A DNA stretch of 64,000 nucleotides from a bacterium (GTDB taxonomy: Bacteria; UBP15; UBA6099; JAJRTR01). The translations under genes were made by a program, and so were the position numbers. Shown here piece after piece: positions 7,577 through 16,462 of the stretch; position 1 is the first letter of the stretch, and each line of letters begins with the position of its first letter. The stretch is from assembly GCA_024278215.1 (NCBI GenBank), contig JAJRTR010000011.1, positions 29,787 through 93,786 of the forward strand. The letters run 5' to 3'. The notes under the pieces are model-generated. The model was not told the DNA's origin. It was given only the letters and a program-made list of their open reading frames with translations, and did not search any database.

Positions 7577-10500
7577 TCTCTCCTTCCCCTGCCCCGTTTG
7601 TTTTTAGCGCCCTGCATCAGCCTGCATTTTTCCCGGAGCACATTCCTTTTCGCCGCCGCCGCCTGGTAACTCGGGTCATGTTCAAGAATCCGCTCGAACT
7701 GCTTCATCGCCGAGCAATAGTCCTGCTTCTGTTCGAACGCCTGCCCGTATGAGAACAGGGCGTCCGTGTCGCTTGGTTTAATCACAAGCAGTTTCTCGAG
7801 ATCACTTATCGCCTGGTTTATTTCCGATTCCGCTGTCTGCAGATCGTTCCTTTTCTCGGCGCGTTCCGAGTTCTGGATGTGTATGTTCGCCATCTTATTG
7901 AGAATTCCAGGCCTTTCCGGGTCGACAGCGTGTGCTTTCATGCCGGCTTCGATAGCTTTTGCGTAATTGTTGTTGTTCTCATATTGTAATGCCTGCCGGT
8001 AGTACCACTGGTATATAACGATCTTATGTGTGAATATGTATAATATTCCCATGCCCATCAGAAATACTACGAGCAACCCGATTTTAATTATCTTGGGCAT
8101 GAGTTGCTCCATTTCGACCATGGCCTTCTTTCCGACCTCTATCTCGAATGTTGGGATTGCATAAGGATTATCTTCTCCGTCATCAATATATGTCTCAATG
8201 TCTTCTTCATAAGTATCTTCAGCAGTGGTATTTTCAACAGCGTATTGATCGTCCGTCATGGTCTGATCGTCCATAGCTGCTCCTTCCTGTGAGTAGTCCG
8301 GCAGCGCTGCTTCAGGCTGGTAATCAGGCTGTTCCCCGGGCATAGGCGGCGGACCGTCCGGCTGCGTAGAATCCGGTTCCTCGAAAGCGGGAGCAGGCGC
8401 GACCGGCATTTGCGGCGCGAAGTCCTCGCCTGCCGTTGTATAGTCCGGCCCGGCGGCGGGAGGCGGCGCGAAATCGTCAGCAGGCATAGCAGGCGCTTCC
8501 GGATAATCCGCCGGTTCGGTATAGTCTCCCGCGGGCACCGGGGGCGGCGGTTCGTCGGGGCCGCCGCCTGTTTGACTCGCGAGAAACGCCTGCGGGTCCT
8601 CTATGCCGCCGGGCGCGGAGACATAGTCGTTGTCAACCGCCGGTGCGACAGGTTCCGTGTAGCTCTCTTCGCTGTATTCTTCCTGGTATTCCGGTGCCGG
8701 CTCTTCATATATTTCCGCCGGCTGATCGCCATACACCGCAGGGTCGGTATATTCAGGCTCGTAGTCCGCACCGGCATCCTGCGCATGCTGCGCCGCATAT
8801 CCGGCGGATGAATCTATTGTTGTCAGTATTGCTTTTCTGATAGAGAAATCTCCGACGTTTGGATTCGACGCCGTAATCGTTATCGAGTCGCCGATCGATG
8901 ACGGCGCTGTATATGATGTCGTAACTTCTCCGTTATCGTCGCTAAGGGTCTGCGCCTGCTCGCCGAGTGCGCCGGGAGCGCCTGTGTATCCATCCATCGA
9001 GATCGCAACGAATTCGCCGGGTACGGGATTATCGAATGTATCGGTTATTCTTGCAGCAATATCTATTGTTTCGCCGGGTTCGAGTTCGAGTTTCGGCGCG
9101 ATTATTTCTATCATTTCGGGTGCGCCGGGCGCGACATTTATTGTTATACTGTCAGCGGTCGCGCCCGATGAAATATTTACCGTAAAGCTGCCGCATGTGC
9201 CGGAGGTTTTTACATGTGCCACGGCTTCTCCCGAAAGATCGGGCTCGACATCCACGAAGCGTCCGCTTTCCACGCCGCCCGGCGCGAGCATGACTGCCGC
9301 CGCACCCGGGCCTATATCTTCGATCAGTTCAAACCTTACTATGTCCGACGACGGCGCTCCGTCACTGTGCTTCGCGGTTATTTTGATCGGTACTACCTCT
9401 CCCGCACAGCAGGCAAGAGATTCATCGGGTTTTATGAAATATATATCGCCGCCCGTAGCCTGTACCTGCTCCTGCGGCGGAGAAAACATATCCGGTTCAG
9501 AATAGTCTTTTGTCGGCTCGAACGCCGGTTCCGAATCATCGGGCAGCGGGAATGAATTGTCGAATTGCGCGGTCGGCTGCGGTTCGTCGAATGAAGGTTC
9601 TTCAACTGCGGTTGAATATTGGTCTTCGCCGGGCTGTGTGTCGTCAGGGAGTACGAACAAGTCATCAGGCGCAGCATCGGCAACCGGTTCCGTATAGGTA
9701 TTTGACGGGGCGGTCAGCTCATCCGCACCGGCATCAACAACGTCGAATTGATCCTGTGGCGGCGCAGCTTCCTCGTCGAGCATCGAGCCGAGCACATCGA
9801 GAGTGCTGCCGCCGGGCACCGGTTCAGCATGTGCGGGAGGGGCGACAGGTGGAGACTCCGGAACGTCCGTATCGTCCGTATATGAGGACGCAGCGCCGGC
9901 GGCATCGTAGTCGAGGCTGTCGAACCCGCCTGCTTCTTCGTTTTCAGGCGCGAATTCATCGACAGTGGCGGGTTGGTCCGCGGGTGCGTAATCCTGCGAG
10001 GCGGTTTCTCCCGCCATATCCGGCAGTCCTGCGAGGCTGTCACCGCTCAGTTCCACATCGAGAAGATGTGGGTCGTGCGATGCGGGTGGCTCGTCGTCGA
10101 ACTCACCGCCGAACTCGTCATATACGACTTCATCGGCTGTTTGCGAACTCTCTGCCCCGACTGTTTCCACACGGGACCGCGCTGTAATCGTTGCAGGCAG
10201 GTATTCGGACCGGGGCGCGAACACGGCGGTCGCCCCGGCAGTGCCGGGCGCTGTCACATTTACCGTAATTCCGCCGTCCATTCCCGTAGTTGCCGAAGAT
10301 GCTTCTGAAAGCAGCCATTCGCCGCCACTGGATTCTTCTATTATGATCGTTGCCGGGACGCCGTCTATCGGGTTGTCGTACTCGTCTAGCAGTCTCATCT
10401 TTATCGCGAATTGTTGTCCGGGCACAACCGTTGTTTCGGCAGGGATGAACATCGCAAAGTTCGCTTGTCCGGGTACAACATTGAATTCGACATTGTCTTC

Positions 10501-11577
10501 AAAACCGGTTGTTTTGCACGCTACTTCGAATCTGCACCTGGTGTGTCCGCGTGTCGGCATGCGGAATACGCGCGTGAGCCGGCCGGTACCGTCGGTTTTT
10601 ATATTATCATTATCTACGACTTCCCACTCGGTCTTTGTCTGCATCTGCAACGACAACGCCAGTTCGGTATCCGCAACCGGATTATCGAATTCATCGTAAG
10701 CCTCGATGCGGAATTCGACTTCCTGCGCTGTCCGGTACTGGTTGCCGCGCGGTGAAATCTCCACCCTTGCAATATCCGCCGCGTGTGTATTGTCTTCGAA
10801 AAACTGAGGCGGAAGTTCATCGGTTTTTATTTCTATTTTGTTCGAGCCTGCAATCTTTGATCTTCTGAAGAATATCTTTGCTTTTCCGTCGTTGTCGGTT
10901 TTCAGGTGGAGTTCGTCGGGGCCCTGTTCGGCGTTCGCGCGCTCGGGAGTCAGGGCGATGAAGGCATCCTGAAGTCCCTGGTCGCAAACCAGTTTGAAGC
11001 ATACAGTTGCCTGGGCGACGGGGATGTCCCTGTCGCCCAGAACAGTTGCGGACACGGAGTCATAGGACCATACACGTGAGGAAATGTTTTCCAGGGCAGG
11101 TTCGATGATAAGTTTTACAGGCTTAAGGCCGACCTGGCCGCGCGGCCTGTCGATGGCGGGCCTTGTGGCAAGGTCCACCGGGGAACCTTCCGCCGGTGCG
11201 GCTATTCCTGATGCGGCGGTGATTCCCGGGTCGAGATTCTGATCGTTGCCGGTGGCGCCGTCTTTGTCTGAAGCGGATTTCTTGTATTCCGCTACTGCCT
11301 TGCCCAGCGGTCCCGAAAGGAGCGAATCGAGTCCGGCATCAATATGTTGTGTCGCATAAGATGTGTTCAGTTCGATCGCTTTCTTGTACATCTGATAAGC
11401 TTCGTCTTCGAGTTTTTTTTCTTCGAGGGTTTCAGCAAGATGATAATAGGCAGCCGAATACTCCGGCTCGAGGTTGATCGCCTTCCGGAAATTGGCTATA
11501 GCCTCGTTGTATTTCTGATCCTTGGTCAATGTGTTGCCAAGTGTGTGAAATTTTACTGCCCGTGGGTCAAGAGACAT
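7573..11577 (-). CDS. very large TPR / Ig-like (Big_1-type) protein with one transmembrane helix
   Basis: 1334 residues. N-terminal TPRs (about 1-100: YNEAIANFRKAINLEPEYSAAYYHLAE), then at least four Ig-like modules of the invasin/Big_1 type recognisable by repeated EAYDEFDNPV, RLLDEYDNPI and RITDTFDNPV segments, separated by very acidic, Pro/Gln/Ala-rich disordered stretches (about 480-720 and 920-1130). A single hydrophobic helix (about 1160-1180, IKIGLLVVFLMGMGILYIFTH) is followed by more TPRs (about 1190-1310) and a basic tail. There is no N-terminal signal peptide, so how the Ig modules would cross the membrane is unclear. It lies 8 bases after rpoN and overlaps the small zinc-ribbon gene. 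Function unknown; a scaffold or surface-assembly role is possible. Confidence 0.8.
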   Translation of the reverse strand: MSLDPRAVKFHTLGNTLTKDQKYNEAIANFRKAINLEPEYSAAYYHLAETLEEKKLEDEAYQMYKKAIELNTSYATQHIDAGLDSLLSGPLGKAVAEYKKSASDKDGATGNDQNLDPGITAASGIAAPAEGSPVDLATRPAIDRPRGQVGLKPVKLIIEPALENISSRVWSYDSVSATVLGDRDIPVAQATVCFKLVCDQGLQDAFIALTPERANAEQGPDELHLKTDNDGKAKIFFRRSKIAGSNKIEIKTDELPPQFFEDNTHAADIARVEISPRGNQYRTAQEVEFRIEAYDEFDNPVADTELALSLQMQTKTEWEVVDNDNIKTDGTGRLTRVFRMPTRGHTRCRFEVACKTTGFEDNVEFNVVPGQANFAMFIPAETTVVPGQQFAIKMRLLDEYDNPIDGVPATIIIEESSGGEWLLSEASSATTGMDGGITVNVTAPGTAGATAVFAPRSEYLPATITARSRVETVGAESSQTADEVVYDEFGGEFDDEPPASHDPHLLDVELSGDSLAGLPDMAGETASQDYAPADQPATVDEFAPENEEAGGFDSLDYDAAGAASSYTDDTDVPESPPVAPPAHAEPVPGGSTLDVLGSMLDEEAAPPQDQFDVVDAGADELTAPSNTYTEPVADAAPDDLFVLPDDTQPGEDQYSTAVEEPSFDEPQPTAQFDNSFPLPDDSEPAFEPTKDYSEPDMFSPPQEQVQATGGDIYFIKPDESLACCAGEVVPIKITAKHSDGAPSSDIVRFELIEDIGPGAAAVMLAPGGVESGRFVDVEPDLSGEAVAHVKTSGTCGSFTVNISSGATADSITINVAPGAPEMIEIIAPKLELEPGETIDIAARITDTFDNPVPGEFVAISMDGYTGAPGALGEQAQTLSDDNGEVTTSYTAPSSIGDSITITASNPNVGDFSIRKAILTTIDSSAGYAAQHAQDAGADYEPEYTDPAVYGDQPAEIYEEPAPEYQEEYSEESYTEPVAPAVDNDYVSAPGGIEDPQAFLASQTGGGPDEPPPPVPAGDYTEPADYPEAPAMPADDFAPPPAAGPDYTTAGEDFAPQMPVAPAPAFEEPDSTQPDGPPPMPGEQPDYQPEAALPDYSQEGAAMDDQTMTDDQYAVENTTAEDTYEEDIETYIDDGEDNPYAIPTFEIEVGKKAMVEMEQLMPKIIKIGLLVVFLMGMGILYIFTHKIVIYQWYYRQALQYENNNNYAKAIEAGMKAHAVDPERPGILNKMANIHIQNSERAEKRNDLQTAESEINQAISDLEKLLVIKPSDTDALFSYGQAFEQKQDYCSAMKQFERILEHDPSYQAAAAKRNVLREKCRLMQGAKNKRGRGRRE

Positions 11578-11585
11578 GTTCTGTT

Positions 11586-13016
11586 TTACGCCCTCCTGCG
11601 TTCATACGATGATGGAATTCTCAGTTCTTCTCTGTACTTTGCGACAGTTCTTCGGGCAAGTTTGATGCCTTTCTCAAGCAAAATATCGCGTATGCGATTA
11701 TCTGAAATAGGCTTCTTCGCATCCTCGTTGAAGATGAGGTTTTTTATATATTCCTTAGGCCGGATGGAAGAGTCGAAAAAGAAATCGAAACTGAATATTT
11801 CGCCCGATGGAACCCGGATGAATTTTCCCGACATTGCCCTTGAAACCGTCGATTCGTGCAGTTCGATTTTTTCCGCGAGCCGTCCTTGCGTCAGTTCAGT
11901 ATTGAAATTGGGTAATCCCTTAATGAGGAATTCCGCCTGCTCCTCACATATCGCTTTTGCTATTTTGTCGAGTGTCTGCTTCCTCTGCTCGATGCTGTCC
12001 TGGTAGAACTTTGCGCGCCTGAAATATTCTCGGACATGGCTCATGTCTTTTCGAGTTATCTCTGTATTGCCCTGCTTGTATGACCTGTACATGTCGAGAT
12101 ATGTGCTGTTTATCCTGAGCCTGAAATCCGCAAGTTCGAGAACTTCATAGCTGAGCGCCTTTCCGTCATACCGTATCTCTATCGCCGGTTTTGCCAGTTG
12201 CACAGCATCGGTGCTGCGGCCCATATAAGCACGGCCCGGATAAGGGTTCAGGTTTCTGCGTATGAAATCAAGTGTTTCCCTGACACGGCTGACGGGCACT
12301 TCAAGTTCCGTGGCGATTCTCTCATATCTATTTTTTCCGAGGTTTTCGAAGTGCTGATCGATTATCCTTTCCGCGAGTTCGCAGCCTTTTCCTTCCTCGG
12401 CCAGTACGTTCAACTGTATCAGAAGCGCTTCGCGTGCGTCGCGCGCCCCGACACCCGCAGGCTCCAGCGTCTGGATCACTTTCACCACTTCATCAATCAC
12501 CTCGGGCGTGGTCTCAAACATATCGGCAATTGCTGTTTCATCATACGTGAGGAACCCGTCTTCGCTGATCGAGTGCACCAGGAATTCGCCTAGTTCTTTT
12601 GTGCCTTCAGGATATTCGGACGCAAGGAAATTGAGTGTGAGATAATCTCTGAATGAAGTCTCGCGCGATGTGAAACTGGTAAAAGATGTCGCGTCTTCTC
12701 TCTCGCCGATCGGCCCCTCGTAGGGTGCGCTGTCGCCGTCATATTCCATAATTCTCTGCTGGATGAATTGCTCTGTCTGTTCCTCCTCCAGATTGTCTTT
12801 CCTTCCGCAATGTTCGCATCGTGTGCCGTTCATGGGTCTTCCGCAGTGAGGGCATGTAACGATATTTTCGATCTCGAGGGCCGGGTTCTCGCTCAGTTCC
12901 TTCTGTATCTCCTGCACAAGCTCGATTACCGGCATCTGCAAAAGCTGCTGCGATTGGATAAACTGCGGACTAAGGGTTTGTATCTGCTTAAGCGATGTGA
13001 CCAGCTTGATTTCCAA
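11586..13016 (-). CDS. rpoN: RNA polymerase sigma-54 factor with an inserted zinc ribbon
   Basis: 476-residue sigma-54, which directs transcription from -12/-24 promoters and needs enhancer-binding ATPases. Region I is typical (LKQIQTLSPQFIQSQQLLQMP, Gln/Leu-rich). The core-binding region holds EPAGVGARDAREALLIQL. The C-terminus carries the helix-turn-helix (LHESTVSRAMSGKFIRVPSG) and an exact RpoN box (ARRTVAKYREELRIPSSYERRR). Odd feature: between Region I and the core-binding domain is a CX2C-X8-CX2C zinc-ribbon motif (Cys55, 58, 67, 70; CPHCGR...CEHCGR) that ordinary RpoN proteins lack. It is the first gene of the minus-strand group that continues into the TPR/Ig protein. Confidence 0.95.
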   Translation of the reverse strand: MEIKLVTSLKQIQTLSPQFIQSQQLLQMPVIELVQEIQKELSENPALEIENIVTCPHCGRPMNGTRCEHCGRKDNLEEEQTEQFIQQRIMEYDGDSAPYEGPIGEREDATSFTSFTSRETSFRDYLTLNFLASEYPEGTKELGEFLVHSISEDGFLTYDETAIADMFETTPEVIDEVVKVIQTLEPAGVGARDAREALLIQLNVLAEEGKGCELAERIIDQHFENLGKNRYERIATELEVPVSRVRETLDFIRRNLNPYPGRAYMGRSTDAVQLAKPAIEIRYDGKALSYEVLELADFRLRINSTYLDMYRSYKQGNTEITRKDMSHVREYFRRAKFYQDSIEQRKQTLDKIAKAICEEQAEFLIKGLPNFNTELTQGRLAEKIELHESTVSRAMSGKFIRVPSGEIFSFDFFFDSSIRPKEYIKNLIFNEDAKKPISDNRIRDILLEKGIKLARRTVAKYREELRIPSSYERRRA

Positions 13017-13303
13017 GACGCCTGCTCCGGTTCCCTTACATGCAAAACTAATTAAGTTTTATGAACTTAATCATTAGATATATATACACACATCATGCTG
13101 TCGGCTAAACATAATTCTACAAAACACATGCCATCCGATCAAGCTTTATTATGATTTATACATACGGAATTACTGTATTTTCCCTGCATTCAGGATGATC
13201 TTTCGTTATGTTACGTCGCCTCCGCGCTGTAATCCGGGAAATCATTTATACGAATCGGATTGCCCCGGTATCGGGAAAAAGATAAAATATATGTGACACA
13301 ATT
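13017..13303. other. intergenic region between rpoN and nikR
   Basis: AT-rich spacer that must hold the divergent promoters for rpoN (minus) and nikR (plus). I see no gene, no clear -12/-24 element and no obvious operator. A repeat fragment begins at 13304. Confidence 0.5.
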
Positions 13304-13353
13304 GTCGACAATTGCAGCCGACCGCAGCCGAATCAGAATATTGCAATCGGCTC
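13304..13353 (+). repeat. P179 right-end fragment in front of nikR
   Basis: About 50 bases matching the right end of the 179-bp repeat (GTCGACAATTGCAGCCGACC ... TTGCAATCGGCTC), ending 21 bases before the nikR start codon. It therefore forms part of the nikR leader. Confidence 0.8.
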
Positions 13354-13374
13354 AAGGAAAATGAGGCACGATCT

Positions 13375-13791
13375 ATGGATGGAGTTTCCAGGTTCAGCGT
13401 TTCAATACCGCATGATCTTCTCGGGAAGTTTGACATGTACCTGAAGGAAAAAAGGTATCAGACACGGTCCGAGGGCATCAGGGACCTGATGCGTAATGCC
13501 CTGATTGCAGAAGAATGGGATGACCCCGCGGCGGAAGTAATGGGTACGATATCAATTGTATACGATCATCACACGAGAGAACTTGATGAAAAATTGAAAG
13601 AGATACAACACGCCCATTATGAAGGGATAATTTCCACGACGCATGTGCATGTGGATCATCATAACTGTTTCGAGGTCATGCTGGTTCGCGGCCGGGCGGA
13701 TGCCATCCGCAAGATCGGCAATATGCTCATCAGCGCCAGGGGCGTCAAGGTGGGCAGGATCACACTTTTAAGCACTGGAAAGAACATTTAA
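13375..13791 (+). CDS. nikR: NikR-type nickel-responsive ribbon-helix-helix repressor
   Basis: 138 residues, the usual NikR length. The N-terminal ribbon-helix-helix DNA-binding domain (about 1-45: VSRFSVSIPHDLLGKFDMYL) is followed by the ACT-like metal-binding, tetramerization domain. The nickel site residues are all present: His in STTHVHVDHHNCFEV gives the His-x-His...Cys arrangement of the high-affinity square-planar site. The start is ATG 13375, with TGAGG eight bases upstream; an in-frame ATG further upstream lies in repeat-derived DNA and is rejected. No nickel importer, hydrogenase or urease genes are nearby, so its targets are elsewhere. The leader overlaps a P179 repeat end. Confidence 0.93.
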   Translation: MDGVSRFSVSIPHDLLGKFDMYLKEKRYQTRSEGIRDLMRNALIAEEWDDPAAEVMGTISIVYDHHTRELDEKLKEIQHAHYEGIISTTHVHVDHHNCFEVMLVRGRADAIRKIGNMLISARGVKVGRITLLSTGKNI

Positions 13792-13896
13792 AGAGAAAAA
13801 ATCTTCAAACACGTTAAAATAGCATACTTTAGCGCACAATAGGATATTTATTTTACTCGACTATTTCGAACTTTCATAGTATTATATAGTCTAATA

Positions 13897-14074
13897 GAGC
13901 CAGTTGCAAAATTATGTTCGTAGCGAGGTCGAGCGAAATTGTTCAGAGCAAGGCGGAGGTGCAAAATCCTCGCAGGCGTACTTGTAAAGTACGTCGAGGA
14001 CGATTTTATGCCGACAACGCAGCTATGGACAATAGCAGCCGACCGCAGCAGAACCAGAATTTTGCAATTGGCTC
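13897..14074 (+). repeat. 178-bp palindromic interspersed repeat, copy 2 (family P179)
   Basis: Full-length forward copy between nikR and the next gene, from GAGCCAGTTGCAAAATTATG to TTTTGCAATTGGCTC. It is one base shorter than the other copies (a missing base near TTGTTC-AGAGC), which breaks the reading frame that stays open in copies 1, 28736 and 62110. Confidence 0.9.
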
Positions 14075-14148
14075 TAATAATATGTAAGATTTGCAATGTG
14101 CTCGAAAGTGTGATGTTTGAATTATACGTTTTTCCGGGAGGATTCGGC

Positions 14149-15096
14149 ATGAAGAGAAACATCTGTATATCAATATTGATTATTTCATTATTGCTGGTTT
14201 TCGGGGCAAAATCGGCCAGGGTGTGTGCGACGGAATTCGAGGTGGCCACGGCCCCGGTTTCCGTAGCGGTGATCGACACCCGGACAGCAGTCGAAGATAT
14301 CACAAGAGCAAAAACAATGATCGAGTCGGAAAACGCGGGAGCAGATGAATTGAAAATGCTCATCGGACATGCAATGCACGTCCTGAGAGGTCCGTTGCCC
14401 AATGGAAAGGGCTATCATCTCGCTACGGTCGATATGGGCGACGATGTCGAGAACACGAACCTTATGAGCGTAAAGATCGACGCAATATGGGAACTCGGAC
14501 AGAAGAAAACCATAACTGCCGAGTTGTCTTCGGTATATAAATTTATTATTTATTCACCGCTTCACAGGGGATTCTTCAAGAATAACGGTAACTTCTACCT
14601 GGACTCCTACACTGTGGAATATACGATAAATGGAATCACCGAATCGAAGACTGTCGAGTACAAGGACTGGATTACAAGAGACAGCACACTTGAGGTTCCG
14701 CTTCCGGGAATAGCGGAATGGGCGAAGCTCGAACTGGTAGTCGGTGTCGAACCGGCGGACGTAAACAACGCGATTTTACAGATTTATGCCAGACAGCCTG
14801 TCGTGGACGATGACCCCAAGAATCCATTTTCGTATTCCATTTCGATGCTTGCCGAAGCGAAAGATAGAATCGAGATCGGCAGACGCCTCAAAGAAATCGA
14901 GAAATTTCTCGACGAAGCCCTGCTCGGCATAAAAGTCGCAAAGACTTATGCCGCAGATGCGTCTGTTGTCGCCGGGGGACGTGGAATCTCCGTGCAGGAA
15001 CTCGAACGTATCCTCTACTTGCTTGAAGGCAACGCGCTCGAAAACGATGAAGGTGTAGAGGAATTAAAAACACTGCTTGAGAAACAAAAGAAGTAA
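14149..15096 (+). CDS. secreted protein of unknown function
   Basis: 315 residues. The start ATG 14149 has GGGAGGA seven bases upstream. A clear signal peptide (MKRNICISILIISLLLVFGA, probable cleavage near ARVCA-TEF) indicates export. The mature part has a mixed alpha/beta middle (about 75-215), a conserved-looking WAKLELVVGVEPADVNNAIL stretch, and a helical C-terminus (about 235-315) with many Glu/Lys. I recognise no domain. It is flanked by a full P179 repeat upstream and a P179 right-end fragment 27 bases downstream, so the gene sits between repeat copies. Real gene by signal peptide and ribosome site; function unknown. Confidence 0.75.
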   Translation: MKRNICISILIISLLLVFGAKSARVCATEFEVATAPVSVAVIDTRTAVEDITRAKTMIESENAGADELKMLIGHAMHVLRGPLPNGKGYHLATVDMGDDVENTNLMSVKIDAIWELGQKKTITAELSSVYKFIIYSPLHRGFFKNNGNFYLDSYTVEYTINGITESKTVEYKDWITRDSTLEVPLPGIAEWAKLELVVGVEPADVNNAILQIYARQPVVDDDPKNPFSYSISMLAEAKDRIEIGRRLKEIEKFLDEALLGIKVAKTYAADASVVAGGRGISVQELERILYLLEGNALENDEGVEELKTLLEKQKK

Positions 15097-15122
15097 GAGC
15101 GGATTGAAAAAAAATGGTTTCC

Positions 15123-15162
15123 GGAGCCGATCGCGGCGAAAACAGGATATTGCAGCCGGCTC
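15123..15162 (+). repeat. P179 right-end fragment, degenerate
   Basis: About 40 bases resembling the right end of the 179-bp repeat (GAGCCGATCGCGGCG ... GCAGCCGGCTC), starting 27 bases after the stop of the secreted-protein gene. Confidence 0.65.
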
Positions 15163-15182
15163 ACCGGTAATCTTTTTTCAGA

Positions 15183-15223
15183 CAAAAAAAATCCTGCCTT
15201 GCTTTTACCCGGATAAGGCAGGA
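15183..15223 (-). terminator. rho-independent terminator for minus-strand transcription
   Basis: Nine-base stem TCCTGCCTT/AAGGCAGGA (15192-15200 with 15215-15223) and a 14-base loop. Read on the minus strand it is followed by eight T residues. It lies 230 bases beyond the stop of the enoyl-CoA hydratase gene. Confidence 0.7.
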
Positions 15224-15405
15224 GGAAACCGCGCTCAAAATTGACGAACGCGACATATTTGACGGTTCTCCGGACAACATGCCCGGAGTCCCGGTCGACT
15301 CTATAAATTTCAGGTTTTAAAGTGTTTTTTTGTAGGCCGTACATTTATACTATCCACGCGTTCCGCAATTTTTTCACTTGTTTTAAAAAATCTTTTCACG
15401 CATAA

Positions 15406-15428
15406 CCCGCATATTTCACTAATGCGGG
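15406..15428. repeat. 23-bp hairpin repeat (family H23), copy 1
   Basis: CCCGCAT and ATGCGGG arms around an AT-rich loop, 25 bases beyond the enoyl-CoA hydratase stop. Same element as at 24027, 25281, 54306, 60639 and 61990. Confidence 0.8.
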
Positions 15429-15452
15429 CCAAAAAACCATTCGTTCAGCAAT

Positions 15453-16163
15453 TCAGCTCTTCGCGAGAAACTTTCTGAAGACGTCATCATGTTCTACGGC
15501 AAATGAATCTTCAAAATTTTTATCGACATTTCCTGTCATATAGCTTTTTGTCGTCGCCAGTGTTTCGGACGGCGCCTGGAGAATAGTTTTGGCAATATCA
15601 ACAGCTTTTCCGATCAATTTTTCAGGTTCTACAACATAGCTGACAAGGCCGATGCGGAGTGCTTCCGCGGCGTCTATTTTTCTTCCCGTCAGGCACAAGT
15701 CGCGAGCTGTTCCGTGGCCTACGATCCAGCGCAGCGGCGTAAAGAGCGGCGGCCCGCCGAATTTTATTTCAGGATGCGCAAATACTGCTCCGGTCGCGCA
15801 GATACGGATGTCGCACAATACCGCGAGGTCGAAACCACCCCCCATTGCCGCGCCGCCTATCGCCGCGACAACAGGTTTCGGGAAGTTCCACAGGTCGCGG
15901 TGATAGCGTGCCGACGACTCGAACAATTCCTCGCGGCGGTCGGTCCGCCCGAACTCTGTAAGGTCGAAACCCGCGCAGAACACCTTTCCCTCGCCTGAGA
16001 ATATGACAGCTTTCGCGTCCGCATTATCCCTGAGTTCGCCAAGTGCGTCGGAAATCTCCCTGCGCATCATTATCGACAGTGCGTTTCTCGCCTCCGGCCT
16101 GTCGAGGACGATCATCACTACTCCATCGGCTTTTTCTTCGATACGTATTGTCTTATATTCCAT
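15453..16163 (-). CDS. enoyl-CoA hydratase/isomerase family (crotonase) protein
   Basis: 236 residues, a little shorter than the usual 255-265. It shows the crotonase oxyanion-hole elements VFCAGFDLTEF (about 60-70) and AAMGGGFDLAVLCDIRIC (about 104-121). Of the two catalytic glutamates of hydratases, the first position is Asp (GGGFDLA) and the second Glu is kept (AHPEIKFG). That pattern leaves the reaction open: hydratase, isomerase or another acyl-CoA chemistry. It is transcribed alone, with a terminator-like hairpin and an H23 repeat downstream. Family firm, substrate unknown. An acyl-CoA dehydrogenase occurs elsewhere in the window (50839) but not next to it. Confidence 0.85.
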   Translation of the reverse strand: MEYKTIRIEEKADGVVMIVLDRPEARNALSIMMRREISDALGELRDNADAKAVIFSGEGKVFCAGFDLTEFGRTDRREELFESSARYHRDLWNFPKPVVAAIGGAAMGGGFDLAVLCDIRICATGAVFAHPEIKFGGPPLFTPLRWIVGHGTARDLCLTGRKIDAAEALRIGLVSYVVEPEKLIGKAVDIAKTILQAPSETLATTKSYMTGNVDKNFEDSFAVEHDDVFRKFLAKS

Positions 16164-16462
16164 ATTCGGCCCACTTCCTTTGTATGCGTATTTTTTCTTC
16201 TCAGCTGATCCCGGGGAAAATCACTTTGTTATCTGCAACGGTAAGCTTCTGCTCAATTGTATCAGATTATTCACAGCAGGAAACTTGTTCGCGCAATTTC
16301 GATTTGCGGACCCTTCGCGGAAATTTGACTCTGATATGTCCCTGAACTAAACTGGATCAGCAAGCCGGTATTATATCGACGCAAAGTACAGGGTGGTGTC
16401 ACCTCTTCAGGGCGAAGGCCCGGACGAGGCGCAGGATTTTATAATTAAATGAGGATACATTT

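Noticed and set aside
13312-13374. Upstream start for nikR
   Set aside because: It would add a 21-residue extension encoded by repeat DNA; ATG 13375 has the ribosome site and gives the normal NikR length.
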